Assembly: GCA_903879875.1 (NCBI GenBank)
Contig: CAIRNC010000175.1
Location: forward strand, 1-19,977
Length of the DNA stretch: 19,977 bases
From: an uncultured Bacteroidota bacterium
GTDB lineage: Bacteria; Bacteroidota; Bacteroidia; Flavobacteriales; Flavobacteriaceae
Direction of reading: 5' to 3'
Shown here: in pieces, positions 1-8,244 of the stretch
Numbering within the stretch: position 1 is the first letter of the stretch
Layout: each line of letters begins with the position of its first letter
The notes under the pieces: model-generated
Told to the model about the DNA's origin: nothing
Seen by the model: only the letters and a program-made list of their open reading frames with translations
The model's database searches: none
Program-made: the position numbers and the translations under genes

Positions 1-29
1 AACCTAAAAAAAATAAAAACACACAAATA

Positions 30-935
30 ATGGAAATTAACGGAAATGAATTATTAGTTGAAGCTCTTAAAAAATTAAATATAGATTTACCTTCTTTAAT
101 TGCAGAAACAAGTATCTGGGTTTCACCACAAATATGTGAACAGATTGAATTAAAAATCGGAAGTTCTACAAGATATCCAAATGTAAGGAGAGGACGCCAT
201 AATGAAAATAGAGGGGACATTATCGATGGAATTAGAATTGATGATAATACATATGCAAATAATACAATAAAAAATGCAATAGGAATAAATAGAAAAAATA
301 TTATTGATTTTCATACGTGTCATATATACCCAAATACTTGTTATGACGAAAGGTATCACACGAAGATTCAAAACTTAGTATTAATTCCAAATTCAATTGC
401 ACAATTATCGGACAATTTTGAAGAAGTATCACAATGTCTCCAATATCGTTCTTATGAATTATATGGTTGGTTTCCTGAAAATAAAGAAATTCCTGAAAAA
501 CCAAATAATTACCCTAATAATTGGAGAGCTCCAATTATTCTAAAAAAAGAATTTACGGATGCAGATTTTAAGAATGAAAACATTGAAGTTGAAAGTGAAT
601 CTGAAAAGAAATTATATTTTGAAATTGAAAATGAAGAAATAGGAAAAGTTGAAAAAAGAATTCCTAAATGGTTGAAAGCCGAAAAAACTCAAATTAATAG
701 TATAATTTTAATCACTTTTTTAGAACTACTTGAAGATAAATTATATGTGTCTAGAGAAAAATTAATGACTGAATGTAGCCATTTAGTAAAAGATTTTAAA
801 GGAAATTTTAATCAAATGTCACATTTTGGAGAAAAGAATCACGGTAAAGTTTTTGAAGTAATTAAAGACGAAGTTTACCTTTGGAAACCCGTTTCAAAAT
901 TTGTTAAAAACTTATATAAAAATATTAGAGATTAA
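30..935 (+). CDS. Probable HNH-type nuclease-like protein, 301 aa
   Basis: I recognise no named family with certainty. Residues 95-120 hold a Cys/His cluster that looks like a beta-beta-alpha metal (HNH) site: H95, C97 and H98, then N102 and C104, H110, then N115 in an NLVLIP stretch. The CHI...NLVLIP order resembles HNH nucleases, but the usual last histidine is not obvious. The acidic middle (about 180-210) looks like a linker. The C-terminal 90 residues contain an IPKWLK segment, predicted helices and an MSHFGEKNHGKVFE stretch, and could be a winged-helix DNA-binding part. No signal peptide or membrane segment is present, so the protein is probably cytoplasmic. ATG follows an A-rich leader, as is usual in Bacteroidota. 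A restriction-type DNA nuclease is the best guess. No methyltransferase is visible on its downstream side; upstream is outside the window. Confidence 0.6.
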   Translation: MEINGNELLVEALKKLNIDLPSLIAETSIWVSPQICEQIELKIGSSTRYPNVRRGRHNENRGDIIDGIRIDDNTYANNTIKNAIGINRKNIIDFHTCHIYPNTCYDERYHTKIQNLVLIPNSIAQLSDNFEEVSQCLQYRSYELYGWFPENKEIPEKPNNYPNNWRAPIILKKEFTDADFKNENIEVESESEKKLYFEIENEEIGKVEKRIPKWLKAEKTQINSIILITFLELLEDKLYVSREKLMTECSHLVKDFKGNFNQMSHFGEKNHGKVFEVIKDEVYLWKPVSKFVKNLYKNIRD

Positions 936-979
936 AGACACAAGCATTTGATAAAATAAAGCTAGTGCGAGCTCAATTT

Positions 980-1138
980 CATTAAGTTAAGGATTTTTTT
1001 GTCATTCTGACGAAGGAAGACCCGAGCGATAGCGAACAGGCAAAGCAATCGCATAACGAGAGCAATTTATTGAGCAACTCATGCGATTCTTCGTGCCTCA
1101 GAATGACAAACAGGAGTCTATTTTTAATTAACTTAATG
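980..1138. repeat. Nested palindromic intergenic repeat element
   Basis: Three inverted pairs are nested around one centre. The outer pair is CATTAAGTTAA (980-990) with TTAACTTAATG (1128-1138), 11 of 11 bases. The middle pair is GTCATTCTGA (1001-1010) with TCAGAATGAC (1098-1107), continued by a bulged GAAGA/TCTTC pairing. The inner pair is AATCGCAT (1047-1054) with ATGCGATT (1081-1088). Weaker similarity may extend the element to about 961-1156. The GTCATTCTGA...GAAGA...TCAGAATGAC pattern is one I have seen repeatedly between Flavobacteriia genes, so this is probably a dispersed, non-autonomous repeat. The short minus-strand reading frame inside it looks like a by-product. The rest of the 936-1299 gap is plain AT-rich sequence plus a promoter. 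Confidence 0.75.
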
Positions 1139-1249
1139 ACCTTGTGCGTGCTTAGCAAACAGAAAGTCAACAGCTCATAAACAACCGCATTGTTTAAAAG
1201 TTATTTCTATTTTTTATCTTTTTTTCCACTCTCGATGCGCATTAATCTT

Positions 1250-1257
1250 TAATTTTG
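1250..1257 (+). promoter_or_regulatory. Candidate -7 element of the aldo/keto reductase gene
   Basis: TAATTTTG fits the Bacteroidota -7 consensus TAnnTTTG and lies 42 bases before the ATG. No clear TTG is found at the expected -33 distance, so this is only a candidate. Confidence 0.35.
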
Positions 1258-1299
1258 TAGTCTTATCTTTAAATTACTATAACTTTATAATTCATAATC

Positions 1300-2172
1300 A
1301 TGACTAAAACAAAATTATCGCCAATTGTAGCTGGAACCATGAACTGGGGGGTTTGGGATAAAAACCTTACGGTTAAAGAAATGGGGCAAATGATTCCGCT
1401 TTGTTTAGAAAACAACATTACTACGTTTGACCATGCCGATATTTATGGCGCTTATACCACCGAAGCCGATTTTGGAAAAGCTTTTGCAGCAAGTAAAATT
1501 GCCAGAGAAAAAATGCAATTGATTTCGAAATGTGGCATTCAATTGGTTTCCGACAACCGAAAAAACAACGTGAAACATTATGATTATTCCGCGGATTATA
1601 TCATTTGGTCGGTTGAAAATTCGTTGAAAAACCTTCAAACCGATTATTTGGATGTGCTTTTGTTGCATCGCCCTAGTCCTTTAATGCAAGCCGATGAAAT
1701 TGCTGAAGCGGTTTTAAAACTGAAATCAGAAGGTAAAATTATTGATTTTGGACTGTCTAATTTCACCGCTTCACAATCAGAATTAATTCGTCAAAAAACA
1801 GCAGTGAGTTACAATCAAATACAATTTTCTGCCACCAACCACGAGGCAATGCTGGACGGAAGCCTAGATTATATGCAAATCAACAACATTCGACCAATGT
1901 CTTGGAATCCTTTAGGAACGGTTTTTAGAGAAGACAATGAGCAAACCCGAAGAATGAAAAAACTGTTGGTTTCGTTAGTTTCAAAATATCATTTTGGAGC
2001 AGACACTATCTTACTTTCATGGATTTTGCAACATCCTGCCAAAATAATACCAATTGCAGGAACGGTAAATGTGGCTCGAATTCAATCGTTGATGAAAGCA
2101 ACAACATTGGTCTTAGACAAAGAAGATTGGTTTGCGATTTGGACAGAAAGTATGGGAAATAGAGTGCCTTAA
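1300..2172 (+). CDS. Aldo/keto reductase, YdhF-like
   Basis: NADPH-dependent oxidoreductase of the aldo/keto reductase superfamily, cytoplasmic, 290 residues, the normal length. The catalytic tetrad can be read: D44 and Y49 in FDHADIYG, K77 in LISKCGI and H123 in LLLHRP. The FGLSNF segment (around 150) and SATNHEAMLDG (around 180-190) match the pattern I know from Escherichia coli YdhF, including the DHADIYG and HRPxPLM blocks. The C-terminal IIPIAGT segment belongs to the cofactor-binding region. The physiological substrate of this subgroup is not established. The gene appears to be transcribed alone: 211 bases containing repeat debris separate it from the dehydrogenase downstream. Confidence 0.9.
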   Translation: MTKTKLSPIVAGTMNWGVWDKNLTVKEMGQMIPLCLENNITTFDHADIYGAYTTEADFGKAFAASKIAREKMQLISKCGIQLVSDNRKNNVKHYDYSADYIIWSVENSLKNLQTDYLDVLLLHRPSPLMQADEIAEAVLKLKSEGKIIDFGLSNFTASQSELIRQKTAVSYNQIQFSATNHEAMLDGSLDYMQINNIRPMSWNPLGTVFREDNEQTRRMKKLLVSLVSKYHFGADTILLSWILQHPAKIIPIAGTVNVARIQSLMKATTLVLDKEDWFAIWTESMGNRVP

Positions 2173-2210
2173 TGATTGCAGAATGTGGAGCAACTATTGA
2201 AGATTTTTGA

Positions 2211-2254
2211 ATTAAATAGACAATCAAACGGCTGCTTATCAAAAAAAACTCGCC
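2211..2254 (+). pseudogene. Decayed partial copy of the AlbA_2 gene 5' end
   Basis: CAAACGGCTGCTTAT (2225-2239) is repeated exactly at 3173-3187, inside the first codons of the AlbA_2 gene, and weaker similarity continues about 14 bases on either side. In the matching frame this copy reads IKRLLIKKN, against NKRLLIKNL in the intact gene, and is closed by stop codons on both sides. It is therefore probably a fragment left by a duplication or rearrangement, not an expressed gene. A chance match of 15 bases with similar flanks is unlikely but possible. Confidence 0.4.
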
Positions 2255-2324
2255 ACGGATTTCTTAGATTTCACGGATTTTTTAAAGTTTTAAATCTAAA
2301 ATAGAGGAGCATTTTTAATCTGTG
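2254..2324. repeat. Degenerate CACGGATTT repeat debris
   Basis: CACGGATTT occurs at 2254-2262 and 2272-2280, 18 bases apart, and AATCTGTG at 2317-2324 is a near complement of the same word. Such CACGGATTT/CACAGATTT words are common in gene-free stretches of Bacteroidota. No coding role is visible. The remainder of the gap to 2384 is AT-rich, with no clear promoter. Confidence 0.4.
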
Positions 2325-2383
2325 TCTAGGAATAAAGCATTGGTAAGATTTAAGTATAGTCAAATAAAATTAAAACCATAAAA

Positions 2384-3142
2384 TTGAAAACAGCATTAAT
2401 TACAGGCGCAACAAGTGGAATTGGAAGAGCTACCGCAAGAATATTGGCGAGAAATAACTATAAAATAATTTTGTGTGGCCGCCGAGAAGATCGGATTTTG
2501 GAACTTCAAAAAGAACTTTTGGCATTTACAGCAGTGCACACCTTATTGTTTGATGTTCGGGACAAAAAAGCCGTTTTTGATAGTATTACATCACTTCCAG
2601 AAGCGTTTTCTACTATTGATGTTTTAATCAATAATGCAGGAAATGCACATGGATTAGATCCCATTCAAACCGGCGATTTGGAGGATTGGGATGCCATGAT
2701 TGACATCAATGTGAAAGGACTTTTATATGTTTCGAAAGCCATAATTCCACAAATGATTGAACGAAAATCGGGTCATATTATTAATATTGGTTCTGTTGCA
2801 GGAAAAGAAGTTTATCCCAATGGAAATGTATATTGCGCTTCCAAATATGCCGTTGATGCCTTGAATAAAAGTATGCGAATGGACTTGAATCCTTTTGGAA
2901 TTCGAGTGGGTGCCATTCATCCTGGAATGGTCGAAACCGAGTTTAGCGAAGTCCGTTTCAAAGGCGATAAAGACAAAGCTGCGGCGGCTTATAAAGGTCT
3001 AAAGCCTTTGCAAGCAGAAGATATTGCCGATATTATTCATTTTGTGGTTTCAAGACCCTATCATGTAAATATTGCTGATTTGATTGTTTTTCCAACTGCT
3101 CAAGCTTCTGCTACAATTGCAAATCGAACTTTATTGGATTAA
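2384..3142 (+). CDS. Short-chain dehydrogenase, YdfG-like
   Basis: Classical short-chain dehydrogenase/reductase of 252 residues with a Rossmann fold. The cofactor motif TGATSGIG is at residues 7-14, followed by CGRRE (31-35), which suggests NADP preference. NNAG is at 83-86, and the catalytic S137, Y150 and K154 are all present (INIGSVAG, YCASK). The stretches WDAMIDINVKGLLY, PGMVETEFSEVRFKGD and HVNIADLIVFPTAQ closely follow E. coli YdfG, an NADP-dependent 3-hydroxy acid (serine, allo-threonine) dehydrogenase. That substrate is a family-based guess. The start is TTG at 2384, chosen because the Rossmann beta strand begins at once and no in-frame ATG fits. The AlbA_2 gene follows after 22 bases, so the two are probably cotranscribed. 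Confidence 0.9.
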   Translation: MKTALITGATSGIGRATARILARNNYKIILCGRREDRILELQKELLAFTAVHTLLFDVRDKKAVFDSITSLPEAFSTIDVLINNAGNAHGLDPIQTGDLEDWDAMIDINVKGLLYVSKAIIPQMIERKSGHIINIGSVAGKEVYPNGNVYCASKYAVDALNKSMRMDLNPFGIRVGAIHPGMVETEFSEVRFKGDKDKAAAAYKGLKPLQAEDIADIIHFVVSRPYHVNIADLIVFPTAQASATIANRTLLD

Positions 3143-3164
3143 AATTCGTAAATCCTACATTTAA

Positions 3165-4301
3165 GTGATAAACAAACGGCTGCTTATTAAAAATTTACTT
3201 GCTCACAATGATGAATCAAGTTTTTATGATAAAAAAAGACAGCTGAATTTGCATTCTCGTGAGGGGAAAGCAAAGTTTTTGAAGCACATTTGTGCCTTAT
3301 CGAATTCTAACCCCAATAACAATTCGTATATTGTAGTTGGGGTTGAAGATCAAGATAATGAAATTGTTGGTGACGATTTTTTTGATGACAGTCGGATTCA
3401 GAATTTGGTAAATGCCTTTTTGGAAAATCCACCTAAAATACAATATGAAAATGTACCTTTTCCTAATTTACCAAAAGAAAAAGTAGTAGGATTAGTAACT
3501 ATAAAACCCAAACGGAAAACATCTTCGTTCAAAAAAGGCATTCACACGATTGTTGCCAACAGTGTTTTTATCCGAAGTGGGAGTAATTCTATTCCTGTTA
3601 ATGCAATTTTTGATAAAAATTTTCAAAATACAAAAATGGTTAATGACATCGAAAATAATTCAAGAAACAACATCGAACACACTCTTGACGGTGTTCTTGA
3701 TTTTATCAACAATCGACATAAAGATATGCCCGCAAAACACAAAGTTTTTAAAGAATTGTTTGTAATCTGTTGGGCAGGAATTCCTAAAAAAATCCGGGAT
3801 ACAGTCTATTTTTCGAGAGTTGACATAGAATTGATTAATGAGCAAGTAAAATTATTTTATTCCGCACAAGATGAAGTTACTTTTGAAATCAACGAAGATA
3901 CATTTGTTATCACTGAATTTGTGCCCTTAGGATTAAATGACAAAACTAGTTTTTATCCATTAGAACAACTGACAATCCAGTTTTATGATAATGGCTACTA
4001 TAAAATGGATAGAACCATGCTATTTCAACCACCCAAATTCAATAAAAAAATGTTGCACCACATCTATAATTCCAATTTGAGTCTTATTAATAAACTCCAA
4101 AAAGGAATATCTTTAAACCAAAGAGAGCAAAAAGATTTAGAAAATCTACCATCTACATTGATGATTTGCCATCTCAATGGTTTTGAAGAAGCCAAACAGA
4201 AACTTGTTGATGCAAAACCATTATTGAAACCCTATTCAAACGTCTATTTAAGTTTTAAAGAAGCTTTACGGGTTTTAAGAAAAATGAAGTATGACACTTA
4301 A
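3165..4301 (+). CDS. AlbA_2 (Schlafen-type) domain protein, 378 aa
   Basis: The N-terminal 145 residues look like an AlbA_2 domain, the putative nucleic-acid-binding fold often labelled 'ATP-binding protein'. The characteristic blocks are HICALSNSN (41-49), YIVVGVEDQDNEIVGDD (55-71, the family's iGvdD.g.ivG motif) and VFIRSGSNSIPV (134-145, the yvR.Gs...a motif). Residues 150-378 are predicted mixed alpha/beta with no motif I know; the helicase-like C-terminal domain found in some relatives is absent. There is no signal peptide. The start is GTG at 3165, which gives MINKRLLIKN; no ATG lies close by. It is 22 bases after the dehydrogenase stop and is probably expressed with it. Its role is unknown. 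Family members occur as regulators and in defence loci, but nothing here shows defence. Confidence 0.75.
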   Translation: MINKRLLIKNLLAHNDESSFYDKKRQLNLHSREGKAKFLKHICALSNSNPNNNSYIVVGVEDQDNEIVGDDFFDDSRIQNLVNAFLENPPKIQYENVPFPNLPKEKVVGLVTIKPKRKTSSFKKGIHTIVANSVFIRSGSNSIPVNAIFDKNFQNTKMVNDIENNSRNNIEHTLDGVLDFINNRHKDMPAKHKVFKELFVICWAGIPKKIRDTVYFSRVDIELINEQVKLFYSAQDEVTFEINEDTFVITEFVPLGLNDKTSFYPLEQLTIQFYDNGYYKMDRTMLFQPPKFNKKMLHHIYNSNLSLINKLQKGISLNQREQKDLENLPSTLMICHLNGFEEAKQKLVDAKPLLKPYSNVYLSFKEALRVLRKMKYDT

Positions 4302-4499
4302 TTTTAGATTAATTATAATTTTTATTTATCTTCTATTTGCGCATATTAACGAGTAAAAATTCAACTTTAACTAGAAATCAATAAGTTATCTCAAATATAA
4401 AGTTAAAATTGACTATTACAGAATACAACTAATTGACTTTATGATTTCTATTTTACTGATAATCAATCCTATTAAAATTGATTTTTATTGTAAAAAAAA

Positions 4500-4529
4500 T
4501 TGATTTTTAAATTTAAACATTTATATTTG
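4500..4529 (+). promoter_or_regulatory. Promoter of the OmpA-family gene
   Basis: TTG (4500-4502), a 19-base spacer and TATATTTG (4522-4529) match the Bacteroidota promoter TTG-N17-23-TAnnTTTG well. The start codon is 48 bases downstream, leaving a leader of roughly 40 bases. The surrounding 4302-4577 gap is strongly AT-rich and otherwise empty. Confidence 0.75.
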
Positions 4530-4577
4530 CACCGTTATGTTTTTTTTCACCGTAGAACCTAAAATCATTTTTGAATT

Positions 4578-5942
4578 ATGAAAAAATATTTACTAATAGT
4601 ATCATTATCGCTATTTGCTACTACAACTCTTGTTGCACAGACAGTTGACAATGCAGTTACAAAAGAAAATACCAATACTCAAATGGACAGCCTTAATCCA
4701 TGGACAATAGAGTTGCTTGTGGGGCAAAGTAAAGGTACACATCCTTTTAATGAAGGTTATTACTCAAGTGTTCCTGAGAAATTTTTTGGAGGATTTGAAT
4801 TTAACAGCTATGATTTAGGGGTTCGTTATATGTTTAGTCCAAAATACGGATTGAAATTAGATGCAGGTTTTGACAAAATGCATAACCAATCTAATAATAG
4901 CCTTCCTTTTGAAATGCTACAATATCGTCTTGGATTACAAGGAGTTGTCAATGCAAAAAGACTTTTCGGGATGGAAGAGATTTCAAAACGATGGGGATTA
5001 TTACTTCACATAGGCGCACAAGTTGCATTACGAACATCCAAAACAGAAACGCCAGTAGGAGCTTTAGTAAGCCAACAAACTGGTGACAGTGAATGGGATG
5101 GAGGGTTAATATATGGTTTTTCTCCTCAATATAGAATTACAAACACTTTTGCTTTAATGGCAGACGTGAGCCTTTTGTCTAATTACAGACAACACATGAA
5201 TTGGGACGGTTCAAGATCTGATGTTAAAAACAACTTGTCAGGTCAAATGGTTTCTTTGTCTCTAGGTTTAGCTGTTTCACTAGGTAAGAAAAATTTCCAT
5301 GGAGATTGGGGAGTTATTGTTGACCAGAACAAAGCAAAAGCTGATGACCTAGCAAAACGTATTGGTGAAATTGAAGCTGATATGACTGATTCAGATAAAG
5401 ATGGTGTTCCTGATTATCTAGATACACAATCAAATTCTATTGCAGGTGTAGCAGTTGACACAAAAGGAAAAATGATTGATATGAATAAAAACAATGTTCC
5501 TGATGAGTTAGAAACATATATTAATTCAATCATTCAAGAAGGTAACAACAGTACTGTTATTAATAATGGTTCGTCAGTTGAAAACAACAACGATGTAATT
5601 AAAAACTTAATAAATGATGGTTACAAAGCTGCATATTTTGAATTCAATGTTGATAAACCTACCAATTTATCTTCTGAAGGAATTGGATTTGTATTGTACT
5701 ATTTAAGAGCAAATCCTAACTCTAATGTTGAAATGACAGGACATGCAGATGTTCTTGGTTCAACAAAATATAATTTAGCTCTAGCAAAAAGACGTGCAGA
5801 AGCAATCAAAAAAGTGTTAATTAAATCTGGAATTAAACCATCAAGAATTAAAATTGCATCAAGTGGAATTGATAATTCAGTTGATAAAAATTCTAAAGAA
5901 GCTAGAAGATTAGTTAGAAAAGTTACTTTCAAAGTAGATTAA
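4578..5942 (+). CDS. OmpA-family outer-membrane protein
   Basis: A 454-residue outer-membrane protein probably linking the membrane to peptidoglycan. A signal peptide ends in LVAQ (about 1-20, leaving Gln21). Residues about 40-240 are rich in alternating aromatic and polar strands, as in an OmpA-type beta-barrel. A linker follows with a calcium-type DSDKDGVPDYLD motif (271-282) and a weaker second copy DMNKNNVPDELE (301-312), as in thrombospondin type 3 repeats. The OmpA_C domain spans about 345-454: YFEFNVDKP, GHADVLGSTKYNLALAKRRAEAI, with D391 and R406 at the positions that bind diaminopimelate in peptidoglycan. The length is normal for Bacteroidota relatives. The gene has its own promoter and terminator, which suggests a strongly expressed single-gene unit. 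Confidence 0.92.
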   Translation: MKKYLLIVSLSLFATTTLVAQTVDNAVTKENTNTQMDSLNPWTIELLVGQSKGTHPFNEGYYSSVPEKFFGGFEFNSYDLGVRYMFSPKYGLKLDAGFDKMHNQSNNSLPFEMLQYRLGLQGVVNAKRLFGMEEISKRWGLLLHIGAQVALRTSKTETPVGALVSQQTGDSEWDGGLIYGFSPQYRITNTFALMADVSLLSNYRQHMNWDGSRSDVKNNLSGQMVSLSLGLAVSLGKKNFHGDWGVIVDQNKAKADDLAKRIGEIEADMTDSDKDGVPDYLDTQSNSIAGVAVDTKGKMIDMNKNNVPDELETYINSIIQEGNNSTVINNGSSVENNNDVIKNLINDGYKAAYFEFNVDKPTNLSSEGIGFVLYYLRANPNSNVEMTGHADVLGSTKYNLALAKRRAEAIKKVLIKSGIKPSRIKIASSGIDNSVDKNSKEARRLVRKVTFKVD

Positions 5943-5964
5943 TTAAAATAATTTTCAATAAAAT

Positions 5965-6000
5965 AAAAAAGCTCATAAATTAAATTTTATGAGCTTTTTT
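5965..6000 (+). terminator. Intrinsic terminator after the OmpA-family gene
   Basis: A 15-bp perfect stem, AAAAAAGCTCATAAA (5965-5979) with TTTATGAGCTTTTTT (5986-6000), has a 6-base loop and a following T-rich tract. It starts 23 bases after the stop codon. Confidence 0.9.
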
Positions 6001-6055
6001 ATTTTTATTAGAATTAAAAGTATTATGTTATTTTTACAAATAAAAACCCTTTAAA

Positions 6056-8185
6056 ATGAAAAAAATTATAATCCTACTTATTATGAGTTCTTCCTTATTG
6101 TCTGCTCAGGAGCAAAAAAGCATTAACAACCCATTATTAAATAAATGGAGAGGCAAATATGGCGGAGTACCCGCTTTTGATCAATACCATATAAGCGATT
6201 TTAAATCGGCATTTGAAGTTGCTATTCAAGAAAAACTAACAGAAATTGATGCGATTGCGACTAACAGCAAAGCCCCAACTTTTGAGAACACAATTATCGC
6301 ACTAGAAAGAGCTGGAAAAACTTATACTCGTTTGGTTGCTGTTTTTGGGATTTATAGTTCTAATCTGAATAGCCCTGAATTTGAACCCATCGAGAATGAA
6401 ATAGGTCCTGTTATGGCTGCCCTTTCAAGCAAAATGTATCAAAACAAAAAATTATTTGTTAGGATTGAGAAATTGTATAATGCTCCAGAGAAGCAAAAGC
6501 TAACGAAAGAACAACAACGATTGCTATGGCTATATTATTCGAATTTTGTTCGTGAAGGCGCAAAAGCAAACGTTGAAAGTAAAGTTAAAATAAGTGAAAT
6601 CAATCAAAAACTCGCAGGTTTGTTCTCCAAATTTAGTCAAAATTTATTGGCAGAAGAAAACAACCCTTATGTTGCTTTAACTACCGAAGCTGATTTTGAA
6701 GGCATGCCAAGTGAATTAAAAAATGCTGCAATGGCTCAAGCAAAACAAAGAAATTTAACTGTCTTGGGTTGTATTGCCAATACACGTTCTTTTATAGAGC
6801 CCTTTTTAACATTTTCTACCCGTCGAGATTTAAGAGAAAAAGCTTGGAATATGTTTGTGAAACGCGGTGATAATGACAATGCATTTAACAACAATTCTAC
6901 CTTAATAGCAATATTAAAATTGCGAGCCGAAAAAGCAAAATTACTTGGATTTCCTACTCACGCCCACTGGAGTTTGTCAAATACAATGGCAAAAACGCCT
7001 GAACGCACTTTAACTTTAATGGAAGCCGTTTGGGAACCAGCCGTTGCACAAGTTCATAATGATGTAGCCGATATGCAAAAAATTGTGGATAGAGAAGGAG
7101 GGCATTTTAAAATAGAACCTTGGGATTACCGTTTTTATGCTGAAAAAGTTAGAAAAGAAAAATATGATTTAGATCAAAACGAGGTAAAAAACTACCTTCA
7201 ATTAGAAAAACTAAGAGAAGGCATGTTTTGGGTTGCTGGCGAATTATTTGATTTGAAATTTAAGCAAATTTCAGACGTTCCTGTCTATCATCCTGATGTA
7301 AGAGTTTGGGAAGTTTTAAACAAAACCACTGGAAATGTAGTGGGCTTGTGGTATTTTGATCCCTATGCAAGAGCAGGAAAACGCTCGGGCGCATGGATGA
7401 ACGCTTATAGAGACCAACAAAAATTAGACGCAAATACCATTACAATTGTTTCTAATAACTGTAATTTTATTAAAGGGAATGACAACGATCCAATTTTAAT
7501 TTCATGGGACGATGCTAGTACTCTTTTTCATGAATTCGGACATGCATTACATGGATTGTGCTCTAACGTAACTTATCCTAGTCTTTCAGGAACATCTGTT
7601 GCAAGAGATTATGTGGAGTTTCCATCGCAAATTTTAGAACGTTGGCTGGCTACACCAGAGGTTTTAAAAACATTTGCATTGCACTATAAAACTAATGAAC
7701 GGATACCTCAAGCCTTAGTCGATCGCATTCAAAAAGCAACAACTTTCAACGAAGGTTTTTCTACTGTAGAAACCATTTCAAGCTCTTTAATTGACATGAA
7801 ACTGCATTTAGCTGGTGATGCCGATATCAATCCATCTAAGTTTGAACAGGAGACTTTAACGAAATTAAAAATGCCCTCCGAAATTGTTATGAGACATCGT
7901 ATTCCGCAATTTGGACATATATTTTCAGGAGATGATTACGCAGCCGGATATTACAGCTATCTATGGGCAGATGTTATAAGTGCTGATGCTTATGAGGCTT
8001 TTACAGATGGTAAAGGACCTTATGATAAAGTCATAGCAAAAAAATTATTTAACAATGTTTTTAGTATTGGTAATACTATTGATCAAGAAGAAGGGTATAG
8101 AAAATTTAGAGGAAGAAACCCTAAAATTGATGCTTTGATGCGAGCAAGAAATTTTCCTCTATCTAAAGTAGCTAGCAAAAAATAA
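6056..8185 (+). CDS. Secreted M3 zinc metallopeptidase, Dcp-like
   Basis: Peptidyl-dipeptidase or oligopeptidase of peptidase family M3 that should cleave short peptides. It has 709 residues, close to E. coli Dcp (about 680) plus an N-terminal signal peptide (residues 1-17, ending LLSAQ), so it should act in the periplasm. The zinc site is complete: H492, E493 and H496 in FHEFGHALHG, and the third ligand E521 in the GTSVARDYVEFPSQ block that defines the family. The C-terminal YAAGYYSYLWADVISADAYEAF segment carries the tyrosines that line the substrate site. Residues 30-320 form the helical lid typical of M3 enzymes. It lies 53 bases after the OmpA terminator; I could not find a convincing promoter in that gap. 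Dipeptidyl carboxypeptidase activity is inferred from family resemblance. Confidence 0.92.
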   Translation: MKKIIILLIMSSSLLSAQEQKSINNPLLNKWRGKYGGVPAFDQYHISDFKSAFEVAIQEKLTEIDAIATNSKAPTFENTIIALERAGKTYTRLVAVFGIYSSNLNSPEFEPIENEIGPVMAALSSKMYQNKKLFVRIEKLYNAPEKQKLTKEQQRLLWLYYSNFVREGAKANVESKVKISEINQKLAGLFSKFSQNLLAEENNPYVALTTEADFEGMPSELKNAAMAQAKQRNLTVLGCIANTRSFIEPFLTFSTRRDLREKAWNMFVKRGDNDNAFNNNSTLIAILKLRAEKAKLLGFPTHAHWSLSNTMAKTPERTLTLMEAVWEPAVAQVHNDVADMQKIVDREGGHFKIEPWDYRFYAEKVRKEKYDLDQNEVKNYLQLEKLREGMFWVAGELFDLKFKQISDVPVYHPDVRVWEVLNKTTGNVVGLWYFDPYARAGKRSGAWMNAYRDQQKLDANTITIVSNNCNFIKGNDNDPILISWDDASTLFHEFGHALHGLCSNVTYPSLSGTSVARDYVEFPSQILERWLATPEVLKTFALHYKTNERIPQALVDRIQKATTFNEGFSTVETISSSLIDMKLHLAGDADINPSKFEQETLTKLKMPSEIVMRHRIPQFGHIFSGDDYAAGYYSYLWADVISADAYEAFTDGKGPYDKVIAKKLFNNVFSIGNTIDQEEGYRKFRGRNPKIDALMRARNFPLSKVASKK

Positions 8186-8190
8186 ATAAA

Positions 8191-8212
8191 AAGCCCAATT
8201 AAAATTGGGCTT
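8191..8212. terminator. Bidirectional terminator between convergent genes
   Basis: AAGCCCAATT (8191-8200) and AATTGGGCTT (8203-8212) form a 10-bp stem. It lies between the ends of the M3 peptidase gene and the minus-strand saccharopine dehydrogenase gene. The T-rich tail is longer when read on the minus strand. Confidence 0.8.
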
Positions 8213-8244
8213 TCGTTTCGAAATTATATATGCAAAAATAACTT

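Noticed and set aside
982..1170. Minus-strand 62-residue reading frame
   Set aside because: It lies wholly in the palindromic repeat element; the composition and absence of a promoter argue against a gene.
4291..4356. Hydrophobic 21-residue reading frame (MTLNFRLIIIFIYLLF...) overlapping the AlbA_2 stop
   Set aside because: Very short, in AT-rich DNA where hydrophobic codons arise by chance; no independent support.
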